DNA from: Burkholderia sp. WP9
GTDB lineage: Bacteria > Pseudomonadota > Gammaproteobacteria > Burkholderiales > Burkholderiaceae
DNA: 64,000 nucleotides
Reading direction: 5' to 3'
Assembly: GCF_900104795.1 (NCBI RefSeq)
Contig: NZ_FNTG01000003.1
Span: forward strand, 1-64,000
The notes under the pieces are model-generated. The model did not search any database, was not told the DNA's origin, and saw only the letters and a list, made by a program, of their open reading frames with translations. Below, one piece after another: positions 33,177 to 43,188 of the stretch. The translations under genes and the position numbers were made by a program. How positions within the stretch are numbered: position 1 is the first letter of the stretch; every line of letters begins with the position of its first letter.

Positions 33177-35026
33177 TGCGCCGTGTCATTTCACCGCGGC
33201 GCGCCTCGCGATCTGGCGTTTACCAGGTGCCCGAACAGCCACGAACCGTCTCGTCCCTGCTCAAGGGTGACGAAGGCGCGATTACCGTCATGTTTGCGCT
33301 GTGCGCGACGCTGATGGTCGGCTCGATGTGCACGGCGATCGATACTATTCACTATGAGATCACGCAAACGCGCGTGCAGATGGCGCTCGATGTCGCCTCG
33401 CTGTCGTCGGGTGTCGATCTCACGCATACCGGCCTGTCCGTCTCACAATGGCAGGCCGATGCGCGCGCCTACTACAACGCGAACATGCCGTCCGGCTATA
33501 TGGAATTCAGCATGCCGGACGCGCAGTTTTCGGCGACGCTCAGCGGCACGCCTTCCACTGGACAGACCATCAAGCTTTCCGCGACGGGTTCCGCACCGCT
33601 TCTTGCTCCGATCATCTTCGGCACGGCCTCGGCGGGCAGCGGTTCAGGCTCCGGTTCAGGTTCGGGCTCGGGCCCGTCGGGCGATTACGTGACCATCGCG
33701 GCCAGCAACACCGTGCTACGCCAGCCAAACAGCCTGCTCGAACTGGCGCTGATACTCGACAACACCGGCTCGATGGCGGACAACGCCAGCACCGACAAAA
33801 CCCAAGGTACTAAGATCGCGGGCCTGCGCACGGCCGCTGCCAATCTGGTGAGCAGCGTGCTGGGCGTGGCGAATAACCAGTCCTATGTCGGGCTGGTGCC
33901 GTTCACGACCATGGTGAACGTGAACGGCGCGCTGCTTTCCAGCGGAAGCTGGTTGTCGCCGACTTTCAGCTATAACCCGACCGGTGTGTCGATGGCCGTG
34001 AAGTCGGGCGTGACCGGATCGGGCTGGGGTGGCTGCCCGGTCGAGCCGCGCGAGAACAAGACGAACAACATGTATCCGCTGGCCTATGCGCCAGCCAGTA
34101 ATCCAGGCTTCACGCCCTTTTACTACAACGTGCCGAAAACGGGCTTCACCGTCAGCACCGTCAACAGCTTGAGCGCCACCGTAGGTTCCGGCAAAAACGC
34201 CACCAAGGGTTGCGTTGCATCGAATGTGACGAAGGTCGCCGGCGTTCCATTGAGCATCCAGACCAACGGTTCGACCACGGCCTGCAGTGTGGGTACCGGC
34301 TCGGGGGTCGCCGCCGCCTGGGCCCAGCCCACCACGACCAAACCCAGCTATTACGTGTACGACCAGAACGGCAACATCAACGGATCGGGTAGTCCGTGCA
34401 CGATTGCGCCGGTCAAATTCCTTACTCAATCGGCGACTACGCTGACCACCGCAATCAACAACATGCAGGCGGCAGGCTCGACGCTGATTCCGACGGGTCT
34501 GCTGTGGGGCTGGCGGATGTTGTCGTCGAGCTGGTCGAACGCCGTGTCGGGCGGCAATGGTTGGGTCTCCACGAATAACAACCTGCCGCTTCCCGAGACG
34601 ACCCAGGGCTTGCAGCGCGTGGCAATCGTGCTGACCGACGGCGAGAACGATCCGGGCTCGGCTAACGGCATCATGCCGATGCCCTCGTTCAACGGTCTGA
34701 CCGGGGTGGGAAACAGTGCTTTGCAAGCGCCCACCGTGACGCGCCCGACGGACGGCAGCTCGCTCTCCAATGGCTCGGCCGCATCGGTGAGCGACGTCAA
34801 CGCGTTCCAGCTCGCTGTCTGCACGGCAATGAAAAACGACGGCATCATCATCTACGCGATCACGTTCGGCACGTATGGCACCGACGCGACCAGTGTCGCT
34901 GCCCAGGCCATGATGCAAAGTTGCGCGTCACCGGGGAACTACTATCACGCGCCGACCAACGCGACGCTGAACGCGATCTTCCAGCAGATCGCGAGCAGCC
35001 TCGGTGTGCTTCGATTGACCCAGTGA
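33173..35026 (+). CDS. tadG: TadG-like protein with VWA domain
   Basis: A 617-residue TadG/pilus-tip type protein. An N-terminal helix (EGAITVMFALCATLMVGSMCTAI) is of the TadG 'Flp-like' kind. A Gly/Ser linker of alternating GSGS lies near 155-165. The von Willebrand A fold has MIDAS DNTGS (about 200) and VAIVLTDGEND (about 485). The last gene of the tad operon, overlapping the pseudopilin by four bases. Confidence 0.88.
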   Translation: MMRRVISPRRASRSGVYQVPEQPRTVSSLLKGDEGAITVMFALCATLMVGSMCTAIDTIHYEITQTRVQMALDVASLSSGVDLTHTGLSVSQWQADARAYYNANMPSGYMEFSMPDAQFSATLSGTPSTGQTIKLSATGSAPLLAPIIFGTASAGSGSGSGSGSGSGPSGDYVTIAASNTVLRQPNSLLELALILDNTGSMADNASTDKTQGTKIAGLRTAAANLVSSVLGVANNQSYVGLVPFTTMVNVNGALLSSGSWLSPTFSYNPTGVSMAVKSGVTGSGWGGCPVEPRENKTNNMYPLAYAPASNPGFTPFYYNVPKTGFTVSTVNSLSATVGSGKNATKGCVASNVTKVAGVPLSIQTNGSTTACSVGTGSGVAAAWAQPTTTKPSYYVYDQNGNINGSGSPCTIAPVKFLTQSATTLTTAINNMQAAGSTLIPTGLLWGWRMLSSSWSNAVSGGNGWVSTNNNLPLPETTQGLQRVAIVLTDGENDPGSANGIMPMPSFNGLTGVGNSALQAPTVTRPTDGSSLSNGSAASVSDVNAFQLAVCTAMKNDGIIIYAITFGTYGTDATSVAAQAMMQSCASPGNYYHAPTNATLNAIFQQIASSLGVLRLTQ

Positions 35027-35091
35027 GGGAGGAAGGCAGTGCGTCGATCGGCACCGGGGTTTTGCGTGAGAAAGAATCAGGACGTCGACAC

Positions 35092-35283
35092 GTGCAACGA
35101 AGACGTCTTTTGCGACTCCTTGATGGCATTGACAGATGCATCGTTAAGGCGCAGATGCTTTACCAGCAACCAGTTGATCGCGACCCCGAAATCGGAGCTA
35201 CCTGGTCGGGGCTGGCGCGCGTGCCCGCATGGATTGCAGGCGTTGATGACCGCACGCCGTTCCTGATTAACGGTGCCGGATAG
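35092..35283 (+). CDS. Small hypothetical ORF after tadG
   Basis: From a GTG at 35092 a 63-residue frame (starting VQRRRLLRLLDGIDRCIVKAQ) ends TPFLINGAG. The pattern looks protein-like, but the start is uncertain and no family is recognised. It may be the tail of a longer decayed gene. Confidence 0.32.
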   Translation: MQRRRLLRLLDGIDRCIVKAQMLYQQPVDRDPEIGATWSGLARVPAWIAGVDDRTPFLINGAG

Positions 35284-35295
35284 AAGCGAGGCGTA

Positions 35296-35532
35296 ATGGA
35301 CAAAGGAAAACTCCCGTTTGCGCTCGCGCATCGCCTGCGCTTTATTGACTTCCTGTTAGCCGGGTACGACACGATCGACCGCAGCGCGATCTGCTCTTTC
35401 TTTGTGCTGTCGATGCCGCAAGCGTCGCACAACTTCGCGACGTATCAACAGATTGGGCCTCATGACATGAAATACGACAAAACGTCGAAAACGTACCGGC
35501 GCAAGTTTGAATTTGAGAGGGTTTTCCCATAA
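35296..35532 (+). CDS. Small HTH-like hypothetical protein
   Basis: A 78-residue protein (starts MDKGKLPFALAHRLRFIDFLL; then IDRSAICSFFVLSMPQASHNF, and KYDKTSKTYRR). It resembles the N-terminal winged-helix part of WYL-type regulators or plasmid proteins that begin the same way; without the WYL domain the role is open. Start codon of the next gene overlaps its stop. Confidence 0.55.
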   Translation: MDKGKLPFALAHRLRFIDFLLAGYDTIDRSAICSFFVLSMPQASHNFATYQQIGPHDMKYDKTSKTYRRKFEFERVFP

Positions 35533-35873
35533 TGCGCTGGTTCAGCGTGACGGAAAAGACGCCGCGAGCCACAGCAGGGCATAGCTTTTCGCACTATGTC
35601 GTCGTGTGGATCGTGTGCGATAACGGCGTCGAATTCTGGCAGGCCGATAAATACGATACGGCGAGCGGGACATGGGTCAAGAACCACGGCGAGGGTCGGC
35701 GCGTCACGCATTGGACCGAAGGCCCGAAACGTCCGCGCGAATACGGGGAGACTTATGTCATGATGGATGGCGGCCTCGCGATACGCTGCACCATCTGCCA
35801 CAAGACCTCGTATAACCGGAATGATGTCCTTGATCGCTATTGCGGAAACTGCCAAACGTTCCATGGGCGGTAA
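35532..35873 (+). CDS. Hypothetical protein with C-terminal zinc-knuckle
   Basis: A 113-residue protein. The N-terminal half (VVVWIVCDNGVEFWQADKYD, WVKNHGEGRRVTHW) looks like a small beta domain. The end holds CTICH-N13-YCGNC, a four-ligand zinc ribbon. Phages and plasmids carry similar short proteins. Coupled to both neighbours. Confidence 0.55.
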   Translation: MRWFSVTEKTPRATAGHSFSHYVVVWIVCDNGVEFWQADKYDTASGTWVKNHGEGRRVTHWTEGPKRPREYGETYVMMDGGLAIRCTICHKTSYNRNDVLDRYCGNCQTFHGR

Positions 35874-36063
35874 GCGCATGCTGCTGCGTGTGAGCGCGCC
35901 GCACTTCGTGGCGGCTGCGTTGCATGAGAAGCGCGACGGCGAATGGAAGTGCATCGCCGCCGCGCCGATTATTGCCTATCAGTTGGCGTCCGAGGTGGCA
36001 TGCTTTGCCCCACATGGGAGAGGACGTATTCCGCTTTGGACTGACGATCGACGGACCCGGTGA
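35863..36063 (+). pseudogene. Truncated hypothetical gene cut by an IS fragment
   Basis: From ATG 35863 the frame reads MGGKRMLLRVSAPHFVAAAL and WKCIAAAPIIAYQL, then at about 36010 passes into IS5-family sequence and stops at 36063. The native C terminus is missing. The start overlaps the upstream stop, so the three genes 35296-36010 were an operon. Confidence 0.5.
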
Positions 36064-36541
36064 GCAGATGCTCAGCCAGTCGCGCGGCGCACGAGATGTC
36101 GGCGACCTGTCCTTCAGTGACGATCAGTCTCAACGGCCGCCCCTTCGAATCCACCGCCAGATGCAGTCTGGTGCTCAGTCCGCCTCGGGAACGTCCGAGC
36201 GCTTGCGGCCCGCTTTTTTAAGGCCCCGGCCGAATGCTGGTGCGCTCGCACGACCGTCGAATCGATGAGGACGTGCTCGATTTCCGTCTCGCCTGCCAAA
36301 GCATTCGCCACCCGCGGCCACACACCCTTGCTTCGCCAGCGCGAGAAACGGATCTATGCCTTATGCCACCGGCCGAATTGCGCGGGCAGATCGCGCCATG
36401 GGCTGCCGATGCGGGCAATCCAGGCAACGCCTAGAGGAACCAGCGATTGTCGGAGGCCGTTCGGCCTCGGTCACCTTCCTTGCCCGGCAGGATAGCTTGG
36501 ACTTTGTTCCATACTTCGTCGATCAGAAGCGTTCGTACCAT
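36015..36541 (-). pseudogene. IS5-family transposase fragment, frameshifted
   Basis: From ATG 36541 (MVRTLLIDEVWNKVQAILPG) an IS427-type IS5 transposase can be followed through three frames: ARIGSPWRDLPAQFGRW-like, then VANALAGETEIEHVLIDSTVVRAHQHSAG (first catalytic Asp), then DSKGRPLRLIVTEGQVADISCA. The C-terminal Glu region is missing. Stop codons and shifts make it inactive. Confidence 0.72.
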
Positions 36542-36625
36542 CCTGTCTCGCAGCGCAAAAGACAGGATGTAGACACATTTCTTTAAATGTGAACAGAGCC
36601 TGGGACTGCCGCCCCAGACAGGTTG

Positions 36626-37636
36626 TTAGAGTGTTTCTGCCACGGATGCTCTGGTTCTCCGTGACAGACTCTCCTCGAAAAGAACCGAACTGATCCGTTG
36701 ACGCAGAGACTTCGAAAGCCAGATCACGCCAAATGCGAGCACCAAACCTGAAAAGACGTCTGCAAGGTAGTGCCCTCCTTGCGTGGGCGTGGAAGCGATC
36801 ATCGCAAGGTTGAGCAAGCATGCAATGATGGAAATAATTCGCACATGACGAAGCGAGTAGGCAAACAGAACGGCGAGGGCTGTATGCAATGACGGCATGG
36901 ACACCAGACCCTGCGCCGATCTCAGATCGAAAGCGCGCAAAGTGCCGCTTCTCAATAGAGCAAAGTCGGATACGCTGGATGCAGTGTTCGGATCGGTAAC
37001 GTTGAAATGAACAAAGGCGCTTGCCGCAGGAAATGGTGTTGAAATAAGGAGCGCAAAAATGGTTGCCGATATAAAGAGCAGTGCAAATTCTGACAACTCC
37101 TCGCGGCGCCTCGTTAACGCAAGAACTACGGGCGTCCCAATTAATTGCCACCATCCGCTAGCGTAAGCCCATGCAAGCACGCGTTGAACGGCAGGATGGG
37201 AATGCACCCACTCGTAGACAGACGGCCATCTGAAGCCAAGCGCGAGATCGAACCGAACAAGCGAATTGTCGATGAGCGGGGCATTCGTAGTCACGCAAAG
37301 ATAAGACAGGAGCGAACCCGCCCACGTGAAACATGAAAGCATCGTAAGCCACGCGAGTAAGTCCGATATTTCAGCATAGCGTAGCCGCCTCGTTATTTTC
37401 CGATAGCGCGGGATGTTTGCGACCAATCCTAGCGCCACTGCGATGCCTATAAAAATCCCGGCAATTTTCGCGGGATCACGTAGATGTTCGCCATTTATTG
37501 AATAGGATTCCACACGAAACCACGCGATATCGACCAGAATGATCGCCAACACGGCGGCCCATCCAGTTATGTATCGCAGCCAATAATTTCTGTGCATATC
37601 GCGGTCGCGGAGAAACGTATCTTGGCCATGATCCAT
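36626..37636 (-). CDS. PAP2-superfamily membrane phosphatase/transferase
   Basis: A 336-residue protein with about seven membrane helices. The C-terminal PAP2-type signature is present: SMPSLHTAL (catalytic His) and PTQGGHYLADVFSG (second His and Asp). Such enzymes act on lipid phosphates or transfer phospho-headgroups at the membrane. Start ATG 37636 follows GAGGAG. Codons are less GC-biased than the neighbours, which suggests separate acquisition. No link to the T4SS is apparent. Confidence 0.78.
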   Translation of the reverse strand: MDHGQDTFLRDRDMHRNYWLRYITGWAAVLAIILVDIAWFRVESYSINGEHLRDPAKIAGIFIGIAVALGLVANIPRYRKITRRLRYAEISDLLAWLTMLSCFTWAGSLLSYLCVTTNAPLIDNSLVRFDLALGFRWPSVYEWVHSHPAVQRVLAWAYASGWWQLIGTPVVLALTRRREELSEFALLFISATIFALLISTPFPAASAFVHFNVTDPNTASSVSDFALLRSGTLRAFDLRSAQGLVSMPSLHTALAVLFAYSLRHVRIISIIACLLNLAMIASTPTQGGHYLADVFSGLVLAFGVIWLSKSLRQRISSVLFEESLSRRTRASVAETL

Positions 37637-37679
37637 GCGCTATTTGCTCCTCGCAATTGTCGTGTTTTTTTCAGAACAG

Positions 37680-38024
37680 TTACCCGGCCGTACTTTTCTT
37701 TGCTTTCAGATAAGAACCGGCGGCAGGAGACGGAATAGCTGCGCTTCGAGTATTTAACGGCGGGTAGCCAGGAAACTTTACGGTCACCGTCACGCCCGTC
37801 GTCGCCAGCCGGAACATCACGCAAAAGCCGAGAGACATTTGAGTAATCGCTTTCGCACGGGGGAAATGCCTGCGACGCGCCAGATAGGCTGCTTTCTGAG
37901 AGAAGTCGTCGTTTGAATGTCCAAACAATTGGGTAAGCCAGCGGCGGCTTAGGCCGGTTAGCGACGGTGCTTTCCTACTGAACCCGGCAGCCAGGATACA
38001 TAGCCAAATAGGCGGCAGCCACAA
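37680..38024 (-). CDS. Doubtful 114-residue ORF
   Basis: An open frame with a short hydrophobic N terminus and a plausible central part (QMSLGFCVMFRLATTGVTVTV), but with no Shine-Dalgarno or family. The rest of 38025-38121 holds nothing I recognise. Confidence 0.25.
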   Translation of the reverse strand: MWLPPIWLCILAAGFSRKAPSLTGLSRRWLTQLFGHSNDDFSQKAAYLARRRHFPRAKAITQMSLGFCVMFRLATTGVTVTVKFPGYPPLNTRSAAIPSPAAGSYLKAKKSTAG

Positions 38025-38121
38025 TTACTACAACATCGGATCTCGACGTTATCGGCTTGCGGCTTAGAAATAACCAATTGAAATGTACTAATCTTGGCTA
38101 CGGGATCCGGCAGATGGCGAT

Positions 38122-38355
38122 TTAGAGCAAGTGCTTAACCCGGTTTCCGTTCCGCTGCACCTCAAACCCCATCTTCGGCTCGCTGAGCTTGAAACGTGAG
38201 CGCTGCGTCAGATCGACAACGCGAATACTGTACTGCTGCATCAGCTCTCGAATCCTGGCGAACGCCTGCTCGCTCTTGTGCGCGAAAGCTTCGTCCACTT
38301 TTCGCTGGATTGCGTCGCGCTCCGCGATGAGTTCCTCATAAGTTTGGGTTGGCAT
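38122..38355 (-). CDS. H-NS-like oligomerisation domain protein
   Basis: A 77-residue protein. Residues 5-50 (ELIAERDAIQRKVDEAFAHK, ARIRELMQQYSI) form the helical/coiled-coil pattern of MvaT/H-NS-family N-terminal domains. The family DNA-binding loop (TWSGRGRxP) is absent; the C terminus is a short basic strand-like tail. ATG 38355 follows GGGGAAG. Truncated H-NS forms are known to modulate full-length H-NS. It ends the T4SS operon. See the complementary protein at 49730. Confidence 0.62.
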   Translation of the reverse strand: MPTQTYEELIAERDAIQRKVDEAFAHKSEQAFARIRELMQQYSIRVVDLTQRSRFKLSEPKMGFEVQRNGNRVKHLL

Positions 38356-38429
38356 TATCTTCCCCACGTTACTCTGATGGTCAGCAGGTATGAACCTACG
38401 GACGGTCACCTCGCACGTTTCTGCTTTTA

Positions 38430-38687
38430 TTAATTGCCGTTTTTATGGGTGGCCTTCCACGCCTGGAACGCCTTGTCGCGTTTCAGGTGCTGCACGAGTA
38501 CGTGCTCGATGATGAAGTCGAACGACACCTCGGCACCGTTCATATCCTGATAGGCCTGCTGGTAGGCGAGCAAGTCGGCGTGCACGTCCTGCGACAGGTT
38601 GACCGGCAGCTTCGTTTTCTCAGGCTCACGTTTGACGATCGGCAGCAGCAGGCGCGCGGACAATTTGCGGGTGTTTTTTTCAGACAT
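38430..38687 (-). CDS. DUF2274-like small conjugation-associated protein
   Basis: An 85-residue protein (KLPVNLSQDVHADLLAYQQAYQ, then FIIEHVLVQHLKRDKAFQAW) with the layout of DUF2274 proteins, which resemble ribbon-helix-helix factors and sit at the end of conjugation operons. Function unknown. Same direction as virB11 upstream. Confidence 0.6.
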   Translation of the reverse strand: MSEKNTRKLSARLLLPIVKREPEKTKLPVNLSQDVHADLLAYQQAYQDMNGAEVSFDFIIEHVLVQHLKRDKAFQAWKATHKNGN

Positions 38688-38701
38688 GGTTGTTCAAGTC
38701 C

Positions 38702-39184
38702 TCAGTGTTTGCGACGGATCGCCTTGATGACATGCAGCGGCCAGAGCCACACGCAATAAAGCCGCACATCGATTCGACTGTGCCAGTTGAGTCCCGCGAA
38801 CAGCTCGGCGGGCACGGCCTTGGCGAACGAACAGGCGAGCAGGCCGATCACGACATACCCGCCGAACGACAGGATGGTGTTGTTCGTTACTTCGAAGCCC
38901 ACCCGACGCATGAGGTAGCTCGCGAGACACATGACCCCGATCAGGACGCCGGCGTTGATCGCGCGCACGCGTACGGCCTTCTGTCTCGTCATGTTGAGGT
39001 CGCGTTGCCTGAGCTGGTATTGCTCCTGTTGATGGGCGACGCGCTGGACGTGCGCGAGAACAGGTTCGCCCTTCCTGCGGCCCCATAGATAGGGCGCGAC
39101 CTTCCGGTATACGGCCGTCGCAGCGATCGCGGCCGCGACGATCCAGAAGCTATTGATGAACAGGGTATGAATCGAATGGTTCAT
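38702..39184 (-). CDS. T4SS-operon membrane protein of unknown function
   Basis: A 160-residue protein with an N-terminal membrane helix (FINSFWIVAAAIAATAVY), a coiled basic region (QQEQYQLRQRDLNMTRQKAV) and two more helices (GVLIGVMCLASYLM, YVVIGLLACSFA). ATG 39184 overlaps the virB11 stop. Not recognised; a plasmid-specific inner-membrane accessory is likely. Confidence 0.6.
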   Translation of the reverse strand: MNHSIHTLFINSFWIVAAAIAATAVYRKVAPYLWGRRKGEPVLAHVQRVAHQQEQYQLRQRDLNMTRQKAVRVRAINAGVLIGVMCLASYLMRRVGFEVTNNTILSFGGYVVIGLLACSFAKAVPAELFAGLNWHSRIDVRLYCVWLWPLHVIKAIRRKH

Positions 39185-40212
39185 GGCTTCTTTCCTTCTC
39201 GCGCGGCGTTTTGCTTCTTGAAAAGCGGGTCGTAAAGCAGCTCGACAACGTCCCAATCCTTCATGTAGATGATGAGGTCGAGCGTCGCGTGAATCGTGCG
39301 CAGAATCATGTCGTAGTCGAGCATCCGGCCGACCTCGGACGATTTCACCAGGTCCGCGATCCGGCTCGGCGTCTCGGCCGCGCTATTGGAGTGCGTCGAG
39401 AAGATGCCGCCGGGGTGGCCGGTGTTCGCGCTCTTGATGTAGTCCCACGCGGCATCGTCGCGCAGCTCGGTCAGGAAAACGCGATCGGGCGACAGGCGCA
39501 TGGTGGTTTTCAGGCACTCCCGCGCTGACAGACGCCCCTCCTGTTCGCCGTATACGAGGTAGCCAATCTCGTCGTGATCGTCGGAGCCAACCTCGTGCGT
39601 GTCCTCCAGAATCAGCACCCGTTCGCGACGCGGTACGTACTTCAACAGCGTCCGAGTGAACGTGGATTTGCCTGAACCGGTCGCGCCGGCGACGGCTACA
39701 TTCAGCTTTCCGGTAATGGCCGCCTTGAGGAAACCCGTAATGTCGCCCCTGTCGCGCAGGGCAGTCATTTCCTCTTCGAACGGTGTGAGCTTCAGGGAGT
39801 CCGCAAATGTACGGATCTGTAGTTTCCTGAAGCGCCCTTCCGCATCAAGCTCTTCGAGCGTCTTGTCTACGGCCAGATGCTTCCGGATCGCAATCAGCAC
39901 TGTTCCTTCGAGAACGGCCGGCGGCCAGCATAGGACGCCGCGCGAACCGTCCGGCAACAACACATCGTTGACCGGTTGGCGCGGCAAGCCGTTCGCGCTG
40001 AGTAACGTGTTGGTGAGCTTTTCGAGATACGACCTGGTGAGAAACGGCGCGTCGATAAGGACCCGGCCCTTGGTGGTGGCGCACACGAGCTGCCCGAAGC
40101 GGTTCACGCGCAGTTCGAAGACATTCGGGTCGTTCATGTACTCATTGAGTGGCCCCAACGTAGAGAGCAACGAACGGTTGTCGAAATACTTGAGATTTGC
40201 AGGAGCGTTCAT
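39181..40212 (-). CDS. virB11: T4SS ATPase VirB11
   Basis: A 343-residue hexameric traffic ATPase that switches the T4SS between pilus assembly and DNA transfer. N-terminal domain to about 150; Walker [16 protein letters not shown] (about 178), ILEDTHEV Asp box, [13 protein letters not shown]alker B, HSNSA His box. Start and stop overlap neighbours by four bases. Confidence 0.95.
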   Translation of the reverse strand: MNAPANLKYFDNRSLLSTLGPLNEYMNDPNVFELRVNRFGQLVCATTKGRVLIDAPFLTRSYLEKLTNTLLSANGLPRQPVNDVLLPDGSRGVLCWPPAVLEGTVLIAIRKHLAVDKTLEELDAEGRFRKLQIRTFADSLKLTPFEEEMTALRDRGDITGFLKAAITGKLNVAVAGATGSGKSTFTRTLLKYVPRRERVLILEDTHEVGSDDHDEIGYLVYGEQEGRLSARECLKTTMRLSPDRVFLTELRDDAAWDYIKSANTGHPGGIFSTHSNSAAETPSRIADLVKSSEVGRMLDYDMILRTIHATLDLIIYMKDWDVVELLYDPLFKKQNAAREGKKP

Positions 40213-41354
40213 TGTTGAGGCTCATCCATAGAGAGCGTGTACACGTCACTGAAATCAAGGTCACGGCGAACGTAGATCATCACGCGGTCGCCCTGCTGGT
40301 CGTACAACGTCGGCGGAATGTCGATCGTTGCGCGCAGCGCCTCGGCCGCAAGCTGGTTGCTGGTATTCGATGTGTTGTCCAGGCTGATATTCGTGTTGCC
40401 GCCGCTGGAATTGCCCCGGTTCGCCGCGAGCTGCACGAGGGCCTGGCCCACGTCTGAGAACACCGAAATGAACATGGCACCGCCAAACCGGGTCCAGAAA
40501 TGGGTATCGACCTGGCCGGGGATACCGGAGCTGCCAAGGGAGTTCGTCCCGGAGCTGTCGATGTTGACGATGGCGTTGTCCGGATTGCGTACGCGAGTCC
40601 ACAACACAAACACGCGGTTCTGGCCCATCTTGATGCCGCTGGAGATTTCGCCGTCGACGTGTGCGCCCTTGTCGATCAATTTCACCTTGCCATCGGCCGA
40701 ATAAACATCACTGCTGACCTGACACGACACCATACCGGGCTGCGTGGTGTCCAGCTCGGTTTTCGTGCCGCACGGGATCATTACGCCGCTCGGCACCGTG
40801 AGGTTCGGATGCGCGAGCATGGTCGCCTTGACGGCCTGCGGCCGTGCGGCCGTCGTGGTCCGGTCGAGTGTTTCACTGCTCTGGCTGACGCGCTGGATTG
40901 GCAAGCCGCCCGACGACGCAGGGGGCGTTGCGCCAGCGTCGGTGCCGGCGCCCTGGGCATTGCCTGAGCCGCCCTGGCTTCGGCCCAACCGCCGCAGGTT
41001 CGCCAGCTCCTCCGGTGAGGCCTGTTGCTGGCCTGGTGCAGCGCTGTTCGTGCCGGTAGCCGGCGCGCTGGCTGGGTCCGGTGAGCTGGTCGGTACGGCA
41101 CTGGCCGGTGTCTCGGTGAAGTGCCGTTGAGGTAGCACGCCGGAAAACGTCTGGTCGCGCTTCGCGCCAGTCTGGTCCCCATCGGGTGGCTTCGGGTGCA
41201 GTGCGTGCCACGCGAGAAAACCAATCAGTGCGAGAGCCAGCACGACCATCAGCAGAAGAAAGGCCGCAAGGCCTGGAACCGACCTCCTGGGGCCGGCCAC
41301 GAACGGCTGCCGGCCGTCCGGTACGGATTCTGGCGTATCGATACGGTCGGTCAT
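40209..41354 (-). CDS. virB10: T4SS core complex protein VirB10
   Basis: A 381-residue protein spanning both membranes. An N-terminal cytoplasmic tail, a membrane helix ([21 protein letters not shown] at about 30-50), a Pro/Ala/Ser-rich periplasmic linker, and the TrbI/VirB10 barrel ([41 protein letters not shown], the Gly/Ser antenna region, [24 protein letters not shown]). Overlaps virB9 and virB11. Confidence 0.95.
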   Translation of the reverse strand: MTDRIDTPESVPDGRQPFVAGPRRSVPGLAAFLLLMVVLALALIGFLAWHALHPKPPDGDQTGAKRDQTFSGVLPQRHFTETPASAVPTSSPDPASAPATGTNSAAPGQQQASPEELANLRRLGRSQGGSGNAQGAGTDAGATPPASSGGLPIQRVSQSSETLDRTTTAARPQAVKATMLAHPNLTVPSGVMIPCGTKTELDTTQPGMVSCQVSSDVYSADGKVKLIDKGAHVDGEISSGIKMGQNRVFVLWTRVRNPDNAIVNIDSSGTNSLGSSGIPGQVDTHFWTRFGGAMFISVFSDVGQALVQLAANRGNSSGGNTNISLDNTSNTSNQLAAEALRATIDIPPTLYDQQGDRVMIYVRRDLDFSDVYTLSMDEPQQ

Positions 41355-42244
41355 TGGTTATCTCCATTGTCCTGCTTGAGCGCCCGCCGGACGTAGGGCG
41401 AAACCGTACCTCCCGGGTTCGCGCCGAGCGCGGGATTGAAGTTCTGGTTGCGGACGCCGATTACCTTGTTGCCCGACCGGATGCGCCATTCCCTGACGAC
41501 CAGCTCGGCGACGATGATGTTGTGATTCGGCCCTTCGATATGCACGTTAGGAACGGTTTCCTTACCGCTCGCGCTGATGTAGGTGATCGTCGGCAACTCG
41601 GCGTTAGGCAGGAACTTGAAAGATGTGAACCGGTAGTTATCCCACGCGTTGACCGGAGCGATATCGTTCATCGCCGGATCGTAGGACCGGTCGTAGCTCA
41701 TGTTCACCAGGCCCTGGTCGGAAGCTGTCGAGAGTGCATCCTTGACGCGCTGCGCGTTCGTCTTCGCGAGCGCCACACGTCGATCGTCGTCCGGGTAGTT
41801 GTAGTTCAGCGCGATCGTGGCCGAACGCATCGCCCATGGCGTTTTGATGAAGCTGTCGGCCGTGTTGCCGGCGCTGCCATCGTTGGCTTTCTTCGAGCCA
41901 ATGAAGTGCAGCAGCAAGTGATACACGTGGCGATCGGTAACCAGCACGAGGTTCGTGTCACTGTTGGCCTGTGTCGGCTGCACGAAGATATGGTTGCCGT
42001 TCTGGGAAAGCGCCCACGCGGCCTGGTCGCCGAAGGCGTGGGTAACGTACCGCTCGCCGGGCGCTACAGTAATCGTCAACGCAAGGCCAATCACGCAATT
42101 GACTTCAACGGTATCGATCGGGTTATAGGTGACCGATTTGATGCGACGGTCGTAGGGTGAATCTTTCTTCGGGCCGATGGCCCATGCGTGCTGCATGCCC
42201 GTGAACGCGAGCGCGGCGAGCAGGGGAATCATGGCAAGGCGCAT
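41351..42244 (-). CDS. virB9: T4SS outer-membrane core protein VirB9
   Basis: A 297-residue periplasmic protein with a signal peptide ([22 protein letters not shown]), the N-terminal TrbG/VirB9 region ([27 protein letters not shown]) and the C-terminal domain ([31 protein letters not shown]). ATG 42244 behind GGAGAA; a TTG two codons upstream is possible. Forms the outer-membrane ring with VirB7 and VirB10. Confidence 0.93.
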   Translation of the reverse strand: MRLAMIPLLAALAFTGMQHAWAIGPKKDSPYDRRIKSVTYNPIDTVEVNCVIGLALTITVAPGERYVTHAFGDQAAWALSQNGNHIFVQPTQANSDTNLVLVTDRHVYHLLLHFIGSKKANDGSAGNTADSFIKTPWAMRSATIALNYNYPDDDRRVALAKTNAQRVKDALSTASDQGLVNMSYDRSYDPAMNDIAPVNAWDNYRFTSFKFLPNAELPTITYISASGKETVPNVHIEGPNHNIIVAELVVREWRIRSGNKVIGVRNQNFNPALGANPGGTVSPYVRRALKQDNGDNQ

Positions 42245-42246
42245 GG

Positions 42247-42978
42247 TCAATTCTCCGTAGCCTCGGCGTTCGGCCGGAAGGCCAACACCTGCAACCCAAA
42301 CGGGTTGATGAATCGTTGCTTCGCGGTCATGGGCCTGGCCGCATACTTGTACGCAACCGTCGCGATCCAGTATTTCGTCGGTTCATCGCCCGGGCGGGCG
42401 CGATACTTCCTGGTTGTGCTGTAACGCACCGTTGCGATGCCATGATCGCGATCGAGAATGACCGACGAAACGTTCACCCGGGTCATTTCGGTATCACCCA
42501 GCTTTTTGTCGGGCGCGTCCGCGCCATTCCAGAGCTTCTGATACCTGTCGGCAACCTCGCCCGTCGCAGTGAGGTTAATAAAGTCATAGTCGGCCTGCGA
42601 CGAATAGAACTCATAGCCTTCGTGATGGATGACAAACCGAACGATCCAGTAGCTATCGACAACCTCGCCGTAAGACGTGGTTTCGCCAGGCATCAGCGAC
42701 ACCTGCTGGACCGCACCGGTCTTCGGGTCCATGACGAGCATGTGTTCCGGAATCGGCTGGCTGTAGCGCCAGATAACGAAACCGGCCAGCGCGAGCGACA
42801 GGAACCCGAAGCCGATGGCCGAAGCGCTCACTTGCCACGCGCGCCTGCGTGAGGTCAGGACTTCATCGAGCAGATCGACTTCGAGGCCTTGACGCTCTTC
42901 CTTGTACTTCTCAATGTCGTTTGCGGTGATCGGCGTCGCGCCCGATTTCCCCGACTTTCCAAGGGCCAGATTCATCAT
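42247..42978 (-). CDS. virB8: T4SS inner-membrane protein VirB8
   Basis: A 243-residue assembly factor. A cytoplasmic N terminus, one membrane helix (ASAIGFGFLSLALAGFVIW) and the periplasmic NTF2-like VirB8 domain (DSYWIVRFVIHHEGYEFYSSQADYDFI; ATVRYSTTRKYR). The stop is next to the virB9 start. Confidence 0.94.
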   Translation of the reverse strand: MMNLALGKSGKSGATPITANDIEKYKEERQGLEVDLLDEVLTSRRRAWQVSASAIGFGFLSLALAGFVIWRYSQPIPEHMLVMDPKTGAVQQVSLMPGETTSYGEVVDSYWIVRFVIHHEGYEFYSSQADYDFINLTATGEVADRYQKLWNGADAPDKKLGDTEMTRVNVSSVILDRDHGIATVRYSTTRKYRARPGDEPTKYWIATVAYKYAARPMTAKQRFINPFGLQVLAFRPNAEATEN

Positions 42979-43166
42979 CGTGCGGTTCCTCCTGCACTTT
43001 TCGACATCAGCGACTGCGGGGTGACGCGGCCCTGCAGCTCGTCGGGAATGGTCTTGTTGACTGGAACAAGCCTGGTCATGTCAGGTTCGGGCGGGGGCGT
43101 GACGTGAGCGCATCCGGCCAGTGAAGCCAACGCCAGCAGACCGATAGCAATGTGGCGAGTGTTCAT
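42975..43166 (-). CDS. virB7: VirB7-like lipoprotein
   Basis: A 63-residue lipoprotein with lipobox LASLAGC and a short mature part (PEPDMTRLVPVNKTIPDELQG). Size, signal and position between virB6 and virB8 identify it as the VirB7 component that anchors the VirB9 ring. The longer frame upstream is Ala/Arg-rich read-through and was rejected. Confidence 0.85.
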   Translation of the reverse strand: MNTRHIAIGLLALASLAGCAHVTPPPEPDMTRLVPVNKTIPDELQGRVTPQSLMSKSAGGTAR

Positions 43167-43188
43167 GGATTCATCCCTTGGACGGGTT